From contig JADRCO010000001.1 of the NCBI GenBank assembly GCA_021464525.1, positions 1-64,000 on the forward strand: DNA of 64,000 nucleotides, written 5' to 3'. Below the pieces are notes generated by a model. It had not been told where the DNA came from and ran no database searches. It worked only from the letters and a program-made list of their open reading frames with translations. Position 1 is the first letter of the stretch, and every line of letters starts with the position of its first letter. The stretch comes from Rhizophagus sp. LPA8_4_AMF (lineage: Eukaryota; Glomeromycota; Glomeromycetes; Glomerales; Glomeraceae). This document shows, piece after piece, positions 25,067 to 35,744 of this stretch. The position numbers and the translations under genes are program-made.

Positions 25067-26817
25067 TCATATATTTTTCTTATCCTCCTCCTCTATTAAT
25101 ATGTCATTTTTCTTTAATTTTGATACATCAACAGAAATATCTTTTCTCTTTAACATATTGCTTGAAGAATTTTTATTACTCCCGAAAGAATATAGCAAAG
25201 TACCACAAAATACTAATAAACCTCCAATGGCCATTCCAATATGAAAATCATTATCAAATAACCAAACTGAAATTAATAATGAAGTGAATTTTCTTAAATT
25301 TAATACTAAATTTAAGGTTAATGCTGTTGCTATAGAATTTAATCTATGTACACCTCCAACGCAAAAATATCTAAGAAATTGTTAACATTTAATTAGTGAT
25401 TATTAATAAATATAAATAATTCGCAGGTATAATATAACTTACTGAGTTAGTATATTCATGATGAGATATGCCCATGATCTTGGAACCGTACAAGTTCTTA
25501 ACACACTATTCATTCCACTTGATAGATAAATATTGATAGGAGATACATTAAATATCTCATCTAACGTTAATGGAATCGATTGATTAAATTCTAGGATATG
25601 ACTTTTGATATCTGAATAAAATATCAAGAAAAGTGGAAGTGCTAAAAAATGCTTTATAAAAATATACATATAATGTTAATATCTATTATAATATTATTAA
25701 TAAATCTTCCCCTGAATACTTACTGTGTAAAATAACCCTTCACGCCAATTACTTCCATATTTTACGTAAGTTATTTCTTGATAAAGACCCATAAAACTGG
25801 ATAATACTAACGCAATAGAGAGAAGTGTGATACCGATCACATAATCCGTCATACTTCCAGTATTTTCTCCCTCCTAATTATTTTCAGGAGGATTATTTTT
25901 CTTTTCAGATTTAATCATCTTATCAAAAGTAAAAAGTAAAAATATTTTGTTAAAAGTTTTTGTTTACCTTGCTATTTGTCTTTGCAGAACTTATTGTTGC
26001 ACAGATAACTCCTATTGTGACCATCACTACTGCTATCACTTGATTAATTGAATATCTAATTAATTAATTAAAAAAAAAAAAAATTTACTAAGTTGGTTTT
26101 TTTTTCTTTTCCAAATAAACATGTAATTCTAGAACATAAGCCTAAGCTTTATAATCTAATTTTGCATTTACTTGCCTTTTTCCAATAGCCCAACCTAATA
26201 TCAAACTAACAATTAATCCTCCACTACGGAATATAATATGCAAAGGAACAGAAATATTGTACCCTAATGCAATGTTATTTAACACTGATACTGTAAAAAA
26301 TAGAAGTACCATAAAAAACCATCTATGGGCTGGTACTGTACGTTTTTTTAAACGTGGAAATGGTGATGAGGATGGAAATTCTAGATTATGAAATAATCCC
26401 TCACATGATATGAATAAAAATTGAGCAAGTGTGAACAAATTTCCTAATTGGATTAAAAATTAGTCAATTAACAAATTTGGTAAAGAAAGAGTTGAAAATT
26501 CATTATTTAAATATTTGATTATTACCACTCTTTGGAGACACACTGTATTCATTGAAGACACGTGAAATAAAAAAAAAAGAAATTGAGTGAATAAGAGGAT
26601 AAAATACATCTATTTCATCAAAATAAAGCATTTATTTTTTTTTTGCAAGTTAAAATCTAGATAAAAAAAGACGATTGCCAAAACAAACATCCTCTTAATC
26701 TTACCCAACTAATAATTCCAAAGCAATAACATTACTGCAACAGCCTCCAAAAATGTAACTTCCGATTACAATCAAATTTGTAAATGACGAATTAAGTATC
26801 GTGTCTATTATTGACAT
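25067..26817 (-). CDS. YEA4: UDP-N-acetylglucosamine transporter, YEA4/SLC35B4 family
   Basis: Seven exons on the reverse strand: 26705-26817, 26526-26542, 26176-26443, 25968-26055, 25724-25873, 25443-25651, 25067-25370. They sum to 1149 nt, 382 aa, in one frame. Start MSIIDTILNSSF at 26817. Hallmarks of the nucleotide-sugar transporter are GSYIFGGCCSNVIALELLVG, NLFTLAQFLFISCEG, VSVLNNIALGYNISVPLHII, FRSGGLIVSLILGWAIGKR, MGLYQEITYVKYG, WREGLFYTHFLALPLFL and the last membrane segments. Yeast Yea4 brings UDP-GlcNAc into the ER for chitin synthesis, and human SLC35B4 carries UDP-xylose/GlcNAc. Exon 2 is only 17 nt and intron 3 has a GC donor (ag|gcaagt); both are needed to keep the frame. The C-terminus is charged (KKNDILIEEEDKKNI) without the usual KK retrieval end. 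Confidence 0.9.
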
Positions 26818-27799
26818 ATTTTCTATTGTTATTCGATAGAAAAAACAATTTTTACGAATAATGAGATAAATTTGATTGTTTTTTTTTTCTTAAAAGAATA
26901 AAAGTAAAATTAAAACAAAAGGAAATTTTTTTGTATTTTTTACATTGAAGCAGATGATCATTTATATATAGAGAATTAGATCGGAATTGTTTCGGATCGG
27001 CAAAATACCGGAACGGCGGAACGCAAAACTTTAAGTGTGGTAATAAAATTAAAGCCACGTTGCCGTAAAATTTTCCACGGTCCGGACCTATTAATAGTAT
27101 TCCCATCGGTTAGGAGTTAACTGATGACTAAATGAGTGAAAGACTGCATGGAAAATTCACCGTTGTACAAGAAAGACATCGTTGAATGAAGTTGAGAAAA
27201 ATATTGTTATGCATGTAGATTATACACAATACTATTGATTAAAATATATTGTTTCATTTATCACGAGATTCAGAATTATAATGGCAATTCATATTCTATT
27301 ATATATAACACATTTTGTTGTCATTTTTTAGAATTAATAACCGTGGTATTGACCGTGCGTTTTTGCAGACGTCAAAAATTTTTTCACACTCTTTCTTAAT
27401 TAATTATTGTTATATATATAAAAATAATACATAAAGTTTCAAAAAAATTTTTTTTTAGACTTGATTTTTTTTTTTAACTTTATTCAAAAACCTCCGAGTG
27501 TTTTAAAAAGCTCTCGTTAAAAAAAAAAAAATCAACTTATTATATCACTATTTTAGCATAATACACTTTTCTTAGGAGGAATTCGTAAGCTCACTTTTCT
27601 ATAAAAACTGGTAAGTTATTTTAATGTTAAGTGACAAAAAGAAAAACTTGTATTTTTAACACAAAAATTTCTTAAGGTAACAGGCTCCACGGTTCTTTTG
27701 TTGACCAAACCAATCTGGACTGGCTTCTTGGAATTTGGTTTCTGGAGTTGAATTCTTTACAGTCTACAACTTATTAAATAAGTATTGTAGTTATTAACT
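26818..27799. promoter_or_regulatory. Divergent intergenic region between YEA4-like and F-box genes
   Basis: The genes on either side point away from each other, so the 982 bp should hold both promoters. A GC-richer patch at 26985-27085 contains three related cggaac/cggatc/cggtcc words (ttcggatcgg, accggaacggcggaac, ggtccggacc). No named factor site can be assigned. Two long T/A runs lie near 27440-27530. Confidence 0.45.
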
Positions 27800-29521
27800 A
27801 TGAGTTATTTTTTGACGACGCAAACCGGTTTTTCAGCTGTACCCTTAGATTGTCTTCAAGAAATATTTCAATATCTTGAAAATGATATTAAATCACTTTA
27901 CCGTTGTATGTTTGTAAATCGTACTTGGTGTAGAATTATTATTGCTTTACTATGGCGCCGTCCTTTTGAGTATTCCGGACCAAAGTCAACAAGAAGATAT
28001 TCTGAATTAGTTCGTACTTATATAACTTGCCTTCCTAAGGACACAAAGATGAAAATATATGAAACGGGATACAATATACATCTACATCCGAGACCTTTGT
28101 TTCCTTATCAAAAGTATTTGAAAGAATTGGATTGTGAAAAATTAGATGAAGCTGTTGAGGAATGGGTTAAAAGGTTCGGATTTGAAGGATATCGTCCAGA
28201 AGATTCACAAAATGTAGTATATACGGAGTTACTTAGATTACTTTTGAGTCGTTGTGAAGGTCTATGGAGTTTGAGAGTGGGTCAACATAGCGATAAATAT
28301 TATTTTCCTCCTGCTGCAACATTCCCTCGTATTAAATATACTCTCACCAATCTTCGTAAGTTCGAATTTCGTGGTGATTCGGATTGTTTGGACGAACCGG
28401 TATTAGATAATCTTTATGGATTTTTAAAGAAATTATCTAATATTTCTAATAATCTTGAGTATATCAATATTGAGATGACAGAGGATGAAGATTCCCTTTC
28501 AGGAGATGGTTTACGAAAATTAATTAAATCTCAAAAAAATCTTTCATTTTTCCGTTATGACCAATTACAAACACAACCAGATATTGAGAAAACTAAAGAA
28601 TTTGTCAAGGCTTTATCGCATAACGCGAGCACATTAAAGAACATTGAATTTGATTATTTGCCATTTAATGTACAATGTCTTAGTTCTTTAAAAAAATTCA
28701 ATAATTTAGAGTGCATGCAATTTGCTTATTGTTTTGAAGAAAACATTTCAGATGAGATTGAAGAGATTGTAGAACTTTCTCCTTCTCAGCTAAAAGTTAA
28801 AAAACTAATATTTCACGATGGAATACTCACCTCGGTAACGCTGGAAATTCTTCGTTTAGTAAATACAAGCGTAAGAGAGTTAACGGTGAATAATGTTGTT
28901 CCGGGTCTATTCGAACATATTTACGAACATTGTCCAAATATAACGTATTTGGCTACTACAATATCACAGAAAACTGTTGAATCACTCGAATATTTATCAA
29001 CAAGTAAAATTGAACATTTAATATTAAAAACTTTAAAAGATAATAAGGATACATGTCTAGACATAAAAGATTTTCAACAAATAGGAAAAAATCTTTCACT
29101 TAATTTATTTCATCTTTCACTTGATTTTAATGTTAGTGCTGAAGAATTGTCATTTTTATTGAGAGAATGTCAATCACCCTTGGAAAGTTTATGTTTGAAA
29201 GTTGATGATGTTTCGAACAGAGACGATCATCTTAAAGTTGTAATGGAATTTGCCAGAAAAGATGATTCCTTGAAGGAATTCAGATTTTCCCTGGATAGTA
29301 AAAAGTTTAGGGATATAAAAGCGGAAGATATTTTTTCAAAAGATATCTTGGCGGAAGCTAAGTTACTTATACCTAATATCTTACGAGAAACACAAGAACC
29401 TTTTACTCGTATTAATTTAAATTCTGAAGGTTTGTGTAGAATTTTATTTGTAATGATTGTTTTCAATTTCTGAATTTCTTTGCTAATTTAATTAATTTAT
29501 TTATTTTCTAGCCTCATTATA
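27800..29521 (+). CDS. F-box protein with leucine-rich-repeat-like region
   Basis: Starts MSYFLTTQTGFSAVPLDCLQ. The F-box lies at residues about 13-60 (VPLDCLQEIFQYLEND...LYRCMFVNRTWCRIIIALLW). The remaining about 490 residues are Leu-rich with irregular repeats (LRKFEFRGD, LEYINIEM, LKNIEFDYL, LESLCLKV), compatible with a degenerate leucine-rich-repeat array that would bind an SCF ubiquitin-ligase substrate. The frame is open to 29473, but a better end uses an intron 29430-29510 (gtttgt...ttctag) and stops at 29519-29521, giving 546 aa. F-box proteins of this layout are strongly expanded in Rhizophagus. Intronless over 1.6 kb, unlike its neighbours. Confidence 0.85.
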
Positions 29522-29914
29522 AAATAAGATATTCCTCGGAATTAAAATATTAAATTAATTTATTCAAGTTAAATAATATAATGATAATTATAATAATAAT
29601 ATAATTTATTTTATTTATTTATTTGTAGATAGTTTATAGAATAATAATATTGTATTTATTTTTGCGTGTATGGATGGGCAATAAAAAGTCATAAATATTC
29701 GCACATTAAACGTGCAGCAATGTTATATATTTATTATTTTTTTTATCGTTCATTTTTTTTATTTTTCTAAGAAAATATTTATATTTGTAAAATAATATAT
29801 ATATAATCCTGTTTTTCACTTCATATTTGTAAATGTGTTTTTTTTTTAATAATTGATAAGATACAGTTATTACTAATTATTAAAAAAGTGATGTCTTACG
29901 TACTCTCATTATAT
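29522..29914. other. Convergent spacer
   Basis: 393 bp between two genes that converge. AT-rich with microsatellite-like ataatataat and a long T run near 29838. Holds both 3' untranslated regions. No gene. Confidence 0.5.
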
Positions 29915-31703
29915 TTATTTTGTTTTTTCGATTTTACCTTGAAATTCATAAGGTAGCAAAGGCACATTTCTAACATAAACGCCTTTTCCATCAGGACTCC
30001 AAACATCAAATATTGCAGTTTCACCAATTTTAACACCACCTATACTACACCAACCAACACCACTCCAAACTATGTCTAAAATGCTAACTTTTTTGGTATT
30101 CATATACAGTTTTTCATTACTAACCACCTTTAAATTTTTTATACTTTTAATTATTTCGGGAAATTTTTTAAGACGTTCCGTTGATCCTATTGGAGGTTTT
30201 AAAAAATGATCTTCTTCATAGGAAGATAACTGTTTGTAAAATTCATCTGCTTTTTCTATTGACGTTATATGTGAATCTAATCCTGAGAATACTGTTATAC
30301 GAATTGGATTTTTACCCATTTTATAATCTATTCTACCTAATCCACCAAACAACAATGTTTTTCCTAAAATAATAATTTTTTTTATAAGTTGTCGAAAAAA
30401 TAAAGCGTACAATTAAATAATAATGATTTTGTTTCATCTAACCTGGATTAAATATATAGGTCAAAGGACGAATATTTCTTTGAGGAGTAATCATTTTTAT
30501 TTCTTCTTGATCTAAAAAATGAAATAATTGATTTTCATTAACAATTCCGGGAGTATCAAATAAAAATCTACGATCCTCTTGATTATTATTATTATTATTA
30601 TTGAATAGCATTCCTTTAATATTTTTACCAAAAGTATCACCAAAAATATTCAAAGGTAAACCCAACATATTAATAGTAGTACCAGGAATATGAGAAGAAG
30701 TAACTTCATATTTTCTTCCATTATGAACATAAGTTCTTAAAAAACTATTAATTAATTCTGATTTACCAACATTAGTATTACCTATCAAATAAATATTATC
30801 ATTAAAATTCTTAATTTTTGATATTTCATTACATAAATCTTTAATCAACCAATTTTTTTTTGCACTACATAAAAAAATCTCATGTATATTTTTTAATCCA
30901 TTTTCAGAACAATAATTTTTTAACCAAATTTTAATCATATTTTCATTAAAATTTTTTGGTAATAAATCAATCTTATTTGCTATTAAAATATTTGGATTAT
31001 TTTTTCCTATTAAATTATCTAAATTTTTTATTAAACTACCAGGAAAATCAATTATATCTATTATTGTTAATATTATTGAATCTTTTTTTTTTTGTAAAAA
31101 GTTAAGGAATGATTTATCCATTGTTAAAGTTTCTTGCCACGACGATGATGATGATGATGATGATGATGATGTTGTTGTTGTTAATTTATTATGATATTTT
31201 AAATTATAACATCTTTGACAAAATATTCTTTCTTCTTCTTGTTTTTTTAAAATAGAATCATCGACTTTTGATACTTTTCGTGTTGACGTTGAAGAATATT
31301 TAAAAGGATACATAAATCTCTTTATATCTTCTGGTAATTTATTTATTGCATCATCAATTTCTTGTTTACTCATCTTTTTGGCATTACTCTTCTCATTACT
31401 TTTTTTACTAGTTGATAAAGAAGCTGTAGAAGAAGGTTTTATTAAATATCCAGGTTTTAAGGAATCTTCGGTTTGAAATTTTGCTCCACATCCTGGACAA
31501 TAATCTCTATCTTCAATTGTAGAAGTTGATACAACTAATGACAATTGTTTAGTTGATAAATTATTTAAAATTGACGTTGAATAAAAATATCTTTTCCGTA
31601 TAAAATGGTTAAAATGATATGAATTATTTAATTTAGGATAGAAATGCTTTTTATAAAAACATTTTGAACGAAAAATTTTTATGTGATTTCTTAAAAAGTT
31701 CAT
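29915..31703 (-). CDS. Circularly permuted mitochondrial GTPase, YqeH/NOA1/Gep3 family
   Basis: Two exons (30443-31703, 29915-30363) sum to 1710 nt, 569 aa. The start at 31703 gives a basic, Ser/Tyr/Phe-rich N-terminus typical of a mitochondrial presequence. The open frame runs 19 codons further upstream but adds a hydrophobic lysine stretch that suits it less. A zinc-finger-like pair of Cys pairs lies at 69/72 and 162/165. The G motifs are permuted: NKID (243-246, G4), SAKK (about 280, G5), GNTNVGKS (308-315, G1), then DTPG (383-386, G3). Members (bacterial YqeH, yeast Gep3/Mtg3, NOA1) assist small-subunit mitoribosome assembly. A Ser run and an Asn run encoded by simple repeats interrupt the linkers. 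Which of the eukaryotic paralogues it is cannot be settled by eye. Confidence 0.88.
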
Positions 31704-32118
31704 TTTTTTTTTTTTTTTGATAATCAGGAAAAAAAAAGCCCATGACTTACTCGTAACCAATCAAGAAATTGAATGTTTGTGTAACATTCAAATAATGTAT
31801 TTAATTTTTTTTTTTATTGAAGCTTAATGTTTACATGTAAATATTTATAGTTAATATAGATACATTGTGTACAATTCTTTAGTGGAATATATAATTTTTT
31901 TTTACATTCAAATAATACGATCTAGCGCATCATGAAATTTTTTTTCGTAAATAAAAAAAAAACAAAAAAATAAGAAAACGTTTAAAAATTAAATCTAGAA
32001 AAAAATTAAAAATTAATATATATAAATGTAGTTACCCCCCCCTTTTCCCTTAACTTTATACCCTCGTAGTTTTCCCCTTAGCCCTCGCTTTTTACATTAA
32101 ATTTCTTTAATTTCTTTT
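31704..32118. other. Spacer between two reverse-strand genes
   Basis: 415 bp, AT-rich, with a run of C at about 32035-32042 (9 C across the line break) that stands out in this sequence. It holds the promoter of the GTPase gene and the 3' end of the next gene. Confidence 0.45.
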
Positions 32119-33054
32119 TTATACGATTTGTTGAAATAACGCTAAACCAATTAAGAAAACGCTCATAGTAACGAGCAGAGTGCCGTAACTTGTGGCAGGA
32201 ATTCCAAATACGGGTAAACAATAACCCCAAATAACAAGAAGAAATCCGTGAATAAAAGCAGCAGGAAAAACGAGTGCATAAGAGAACGCAATCCAACAAC
32301 TAAAACCAATATGAATCATTATCCAAGAAGTTCTCCACATTACACCCCACCAAGCAGAAACTTTTGTTAAAGGTCTTCCCAAAATTTCTTCTAATTCTTC
32401 TCTTTCTTCAACGTATCTACCTCCATCTACATCCAAATCATCCTTATACCATTTTAATTCTATAAAATTTTGTATAATAAAATATACAGCTTCAGCTGCT
32501 GCCCACCCCAAACCTAACCAGTATGCTATCAGAAATGGTTCACCTTCATCTTCAAAACGATATAGCCAACCCATTCTAACAATTTCTTCAATAAAACCAA
32601 CAAAAAGTAAAGTTAAAACTGAGCTTAATGATACTTTTAAACTTATTAATTTTGAAAACATGAAAAATATTGGTTTTCTTATGAGAAATACAGCACACCA
32701 TCCTGTTACTCCTAACAAAAAAATGTCCCATTTATATAGTACAGCGACCTCCGAAAAAGCGTGTAATAATATAATAAATGAAAATAATGCTAAAAATATA
32801 AATGGAGTGGTAATTAAGTATTCATTTAATAACGTATTATAATCTCTTTCTTCTTCATCATCATCTTCATCTGAAAAACCTGGTAATGAAATATAACCTT
32901 CATGTTGTGCTGTTCTTTCTTCGAAAGGTAAATCTTGTGAAGTTGTTGATAAATGTTGTTGACTATTTCTTCCACTAGGAATTACAATTTCTCCTTTTGA
33001 ATTTATAGTACCATAACTTGGTGGTCTCAACTTTGTAAAATTTTGGTCTGACAT
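32119..33054 (-). CDS. Multipass membrane protein with PrsW/CPBP/APH-1-like motif pattern
   Basis: Single exon, 311 aa, start MSDQNFTKLRPPSYG at 33054. The first about 75 residues are hydrophilic and acidic (SDEDDDEEERD). About seven hydrophobic segments follow. Within them are FVGFIEEIVRMGWLYR (E156, E157, R160), GLGWAAAEAVYFI (E188), SWIMIHIGFSCW (H248) and AAFIHGFLLVIWG (H269). An E-E-x-x-R helix, a helix with small residues and Glu, and two helices each with one His is the pattern of the CPBP/PrsW/APH-1 superfamily of intramembrane proteases and relatives. This is my inference from motif order; no direct homologue was recognised. It could instead be an unrelated transporter. Confidence 0.65.
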   Translation of the reverse strand: MSDQNFTKLRPPSYGTINSKGEIVIPSGRNSQQHLSTTSQDLPFEERTAQHEGYISLPGFSDEDDDEEERDYNTLLNEYLITTPFIFLALFSFIILLHAFSEVAVLYKWDIFLLGVTGWCAVFLIRKPIFFMFSKLISLKVSLSSVLTLLFVGFIEEIVRMGWLYRFEDEGEPFLIAYWLGLGWAAAEAVYFIIQNFIELKWYKDDLDVDGGRYVEEREELEEILGRPLTKVSAWWGVMWRTSWIMIHIGFSCWIAFSYALVFPAAFIHGFLLVIWGYCLPVFGIPATSYGTLLVTMSVFLIGLALFQQIV

Positions 33055-34305
33055 AATGTAAAAATTTTTATAAATAAATTTTATTTTAGATAGTGTAAGA
33101 AGTTTTTTCAGGGTCAAAAAATCAGAGCTTATTTATATACCATTACTTTGTGGGAATGGGGTGATCTTCTAATAGACATTTGTAATTGTTTGTATAGGTA
33201 AAAATTACCGGAATTGGAGATTTCTTGTCATGATGTCAATTTTTATATGATCTGATATCTTATCTAAATCATCTTATCTTGCCCATTGTGGAAGTATCAA
33301 TCCAGTGCCACAAATTATGCAAATTATGCAATTTTCTTCGAAAATTTTGTTCTTTACTGATTAAGGTAATAGTATCCCTTTATTGATTATCAATGAGTAG
33401 TTATTTACGGCAATTGAGTCTGTAAGATAAAAAGGTCACTCACTTTAATTGAACGTTAATTTAGTAATTTAATAAAGGAATCATTTTTAAAAGATAGGAA
33501 AAAAGAAAGAATTTCGAGTCGAAAAATAAGGTTCTATATTTTTAAGGAGGCTTAAAAATTAGAAATATCTAAACACGTTTTTTTCAAGTTTCATGTGTGA
33601 AAAATGAGAAAAATGGGGGAATTACGTGTGAACGTGAGAAAGAATTAGTTATTTAAAATTTATCATAAGTAATTGGGCCCGTTCCCGGACGTTCCGTGTT
33701 GTAATTCGCCCATTTATATAAATAGGTGATACGGCGTTATTAGGATTAACAAATTACATAATTATTTTTACATCATTATTATCATATAAATATATATATA
33801 TAGCCAATCACTTGCATTACAATACCTAATCGTACATATTCTTTTATTTAAGGAATAGATTTATTACAAATATATCTAAAATTTATATATATATATAAAA
33901 ATATAAATAAATATAATAAATATATATATATATATATATGAGCTATAATATATCATAATTCGAAATTTTTGTTCATATAAAAGTATAAAAACTTTATTTT
34001 TTAGCAAATATTTAAATTTTGTTAAATTTTGTTAAATCAATAAACGTAGAATATTAAAATAAATACTTATCTCTCGAAACATTGATGATAATGATAATCA
34101 GTCAGATGATCTTTTTTACTTTTTTTTTTACTTTAAGATCCGATTGTTTTTTATCTTGTTATGTAAATGAAACATTATAAATTATAAATAACATCTATAG
34201 ATTATTATTTTCTTTATAAAAATGATTAATTTTCACATTTTGATTTCGTCAAAATAATTTATGGTTTTTTTTTCTTTTTAAAAAAAAAGGAAAGCAAAAA
34301 AAAAA
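33055..34305. promoter_or_regulatory. Divergent intergenic region, 1.25 kb
   Basis: Lies between the membrane-protein gene (reverse) and the ornithine acetyltransferase gene (forward), so both promoters should be inside. Contains AT microsatellites at about 33793-33803 and 33922-33940 and a GC-richer word (gggcccgttcccggacgttccg) split over 33675-33697. No TGACTC-type general-control element was found close to 34306. Confidence 0.45.
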
Positions 34306-35744
34306 ATGGCTCATTTATATCGAATTATAAATTTGACAAAAAATTTACCTAAATTTCATCATCAAGTTCGTAAATTTAGTTCACAAATTCCGGATTCAAA
34401 AAAACATTTGGTTCCATCTAGTGGTACATATCCAAAAGGGTTTAAAGCAACAGGAACACATTGTGGTATAAAAAAGAATGGATTAAAAGATTTAGCATTA
34501 ATAATCTCAGAAAAACCATGTACATCATCAGCTGTATTTACAACAAATGTATTTAAAGCAGCACCAGTATTAGTTTCAAGAGAAATATTAGAAAAAAAGA
34601 AAGGACAAAATATTTATTCATTAGTAACAAATGCAGGAGTTGCCAATGCCGTAACAGGTACAAAAGGTTTAGAAAATGCTAAAAGTATGGGTGATACAGT
34701 ATCAAAATTAAATGGTGTAGAAGAAAGCTCTTTAGTAATGTCAACAGGTGTAATTGGACAACATTTACCTATAGAAAAAATTATTAGTGGCATAAATCAA
34801 GCTTATAATTTAGCTAAACAACAAACTTCTGAAGAATTACATGAAGGATGGATTAAAGCTGCGGAATCTATCATGACAACTGATACTTTTCCAAAATTAA
34901 GATCAAAACAATTTATTTTACCGTCTTCAGGATTAAAATATAATATGGCAGGAACTACTAAAGGCGCAGGAATGATTCACCCAAATATGGCCACTTTATT
35001 AGCTACTGTCGTTACTGATGTTTCTATAAGCCCCAAAGCATTAAATGAAGCATTAAAATATGCTGTCGATAGATCGTTTAATTCTATTAGTATAGATAAT
35101 GATATGAGTACAAATGATACTTTTGCCGTATTCGCTAATGGAGCAGCCACAACGAACGGAAAAGTAATTATTGATGATGTAAACGGAAAAGATTTTAAAC
35201 AATTTAGGGATGATCTTACAGAATTTGCTGCTGATTTAGCAAAATTAGTTGTAAGGGATGGTGAAGGCGCTACAAAATTTGTGACAATCCATGTAAAGGT
35301 AAATATTATTTTAATAAGAAGACTTTATTTATATTTTACTTTTATATAACTAAGATTATAATATTTAATTAGGGCGCAAAAACATATGCAGACGCAAAAC
35401 AAATAGCATCTACCATTTCCACTTCTTCATTAGTAAAAACCGCTTTATACGGACAAGATGCAAATTGGGGGCGTATATTATGTGCCGTAGGATATGCTGG
35501 GGTTTCATCTATTATACCAAACAAGGTTTCTGTATCATTTATACCAACAGATGGTACAACTCCTTTACGTTTATTAAATTTAGGTGAACCTGAAAATGTT
35601 AATGAAGAAAGGGCTAGTGAAATTTTGGCAATGGAAGATTTAGAAATTAATGTAGATTTGGGAATTGGGAATGAAGAAGCTAAAATGTGGACTTGTGATT
35701 ATAGTCACGAATATATTACGATTAATGGTCATTATAGAACTTAA
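34306..35744 (+). CDS. ARG7: Ornithine acetyltransferase / glutamate N-acetyltransferase (ArgJ family), mitochondrial
   Basis: Two exons (34306-35298, 35373-35744) sum to 1365 nt, 454 aa. The enzyme moves the acetyl group between N-acetylornithine and glutamate in the cyclic arginine pathway in the mitochondrial matrix. The N-terminus ([15 protein letters not shown]...VRKFSS) is a basic presequence. [20 protein letters not shown] holds the self-cleavage site. Cleavage between Ala229 and Thr230 would give alpha and beta chains, Thr230 being the nucleophile. [39 protein letters not shown] and C-terminal [11 protein letters not shown] are conserved family motifs. Length is close to the usual about 440-460 aa. 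No defect seen. Confidence 0.95.
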
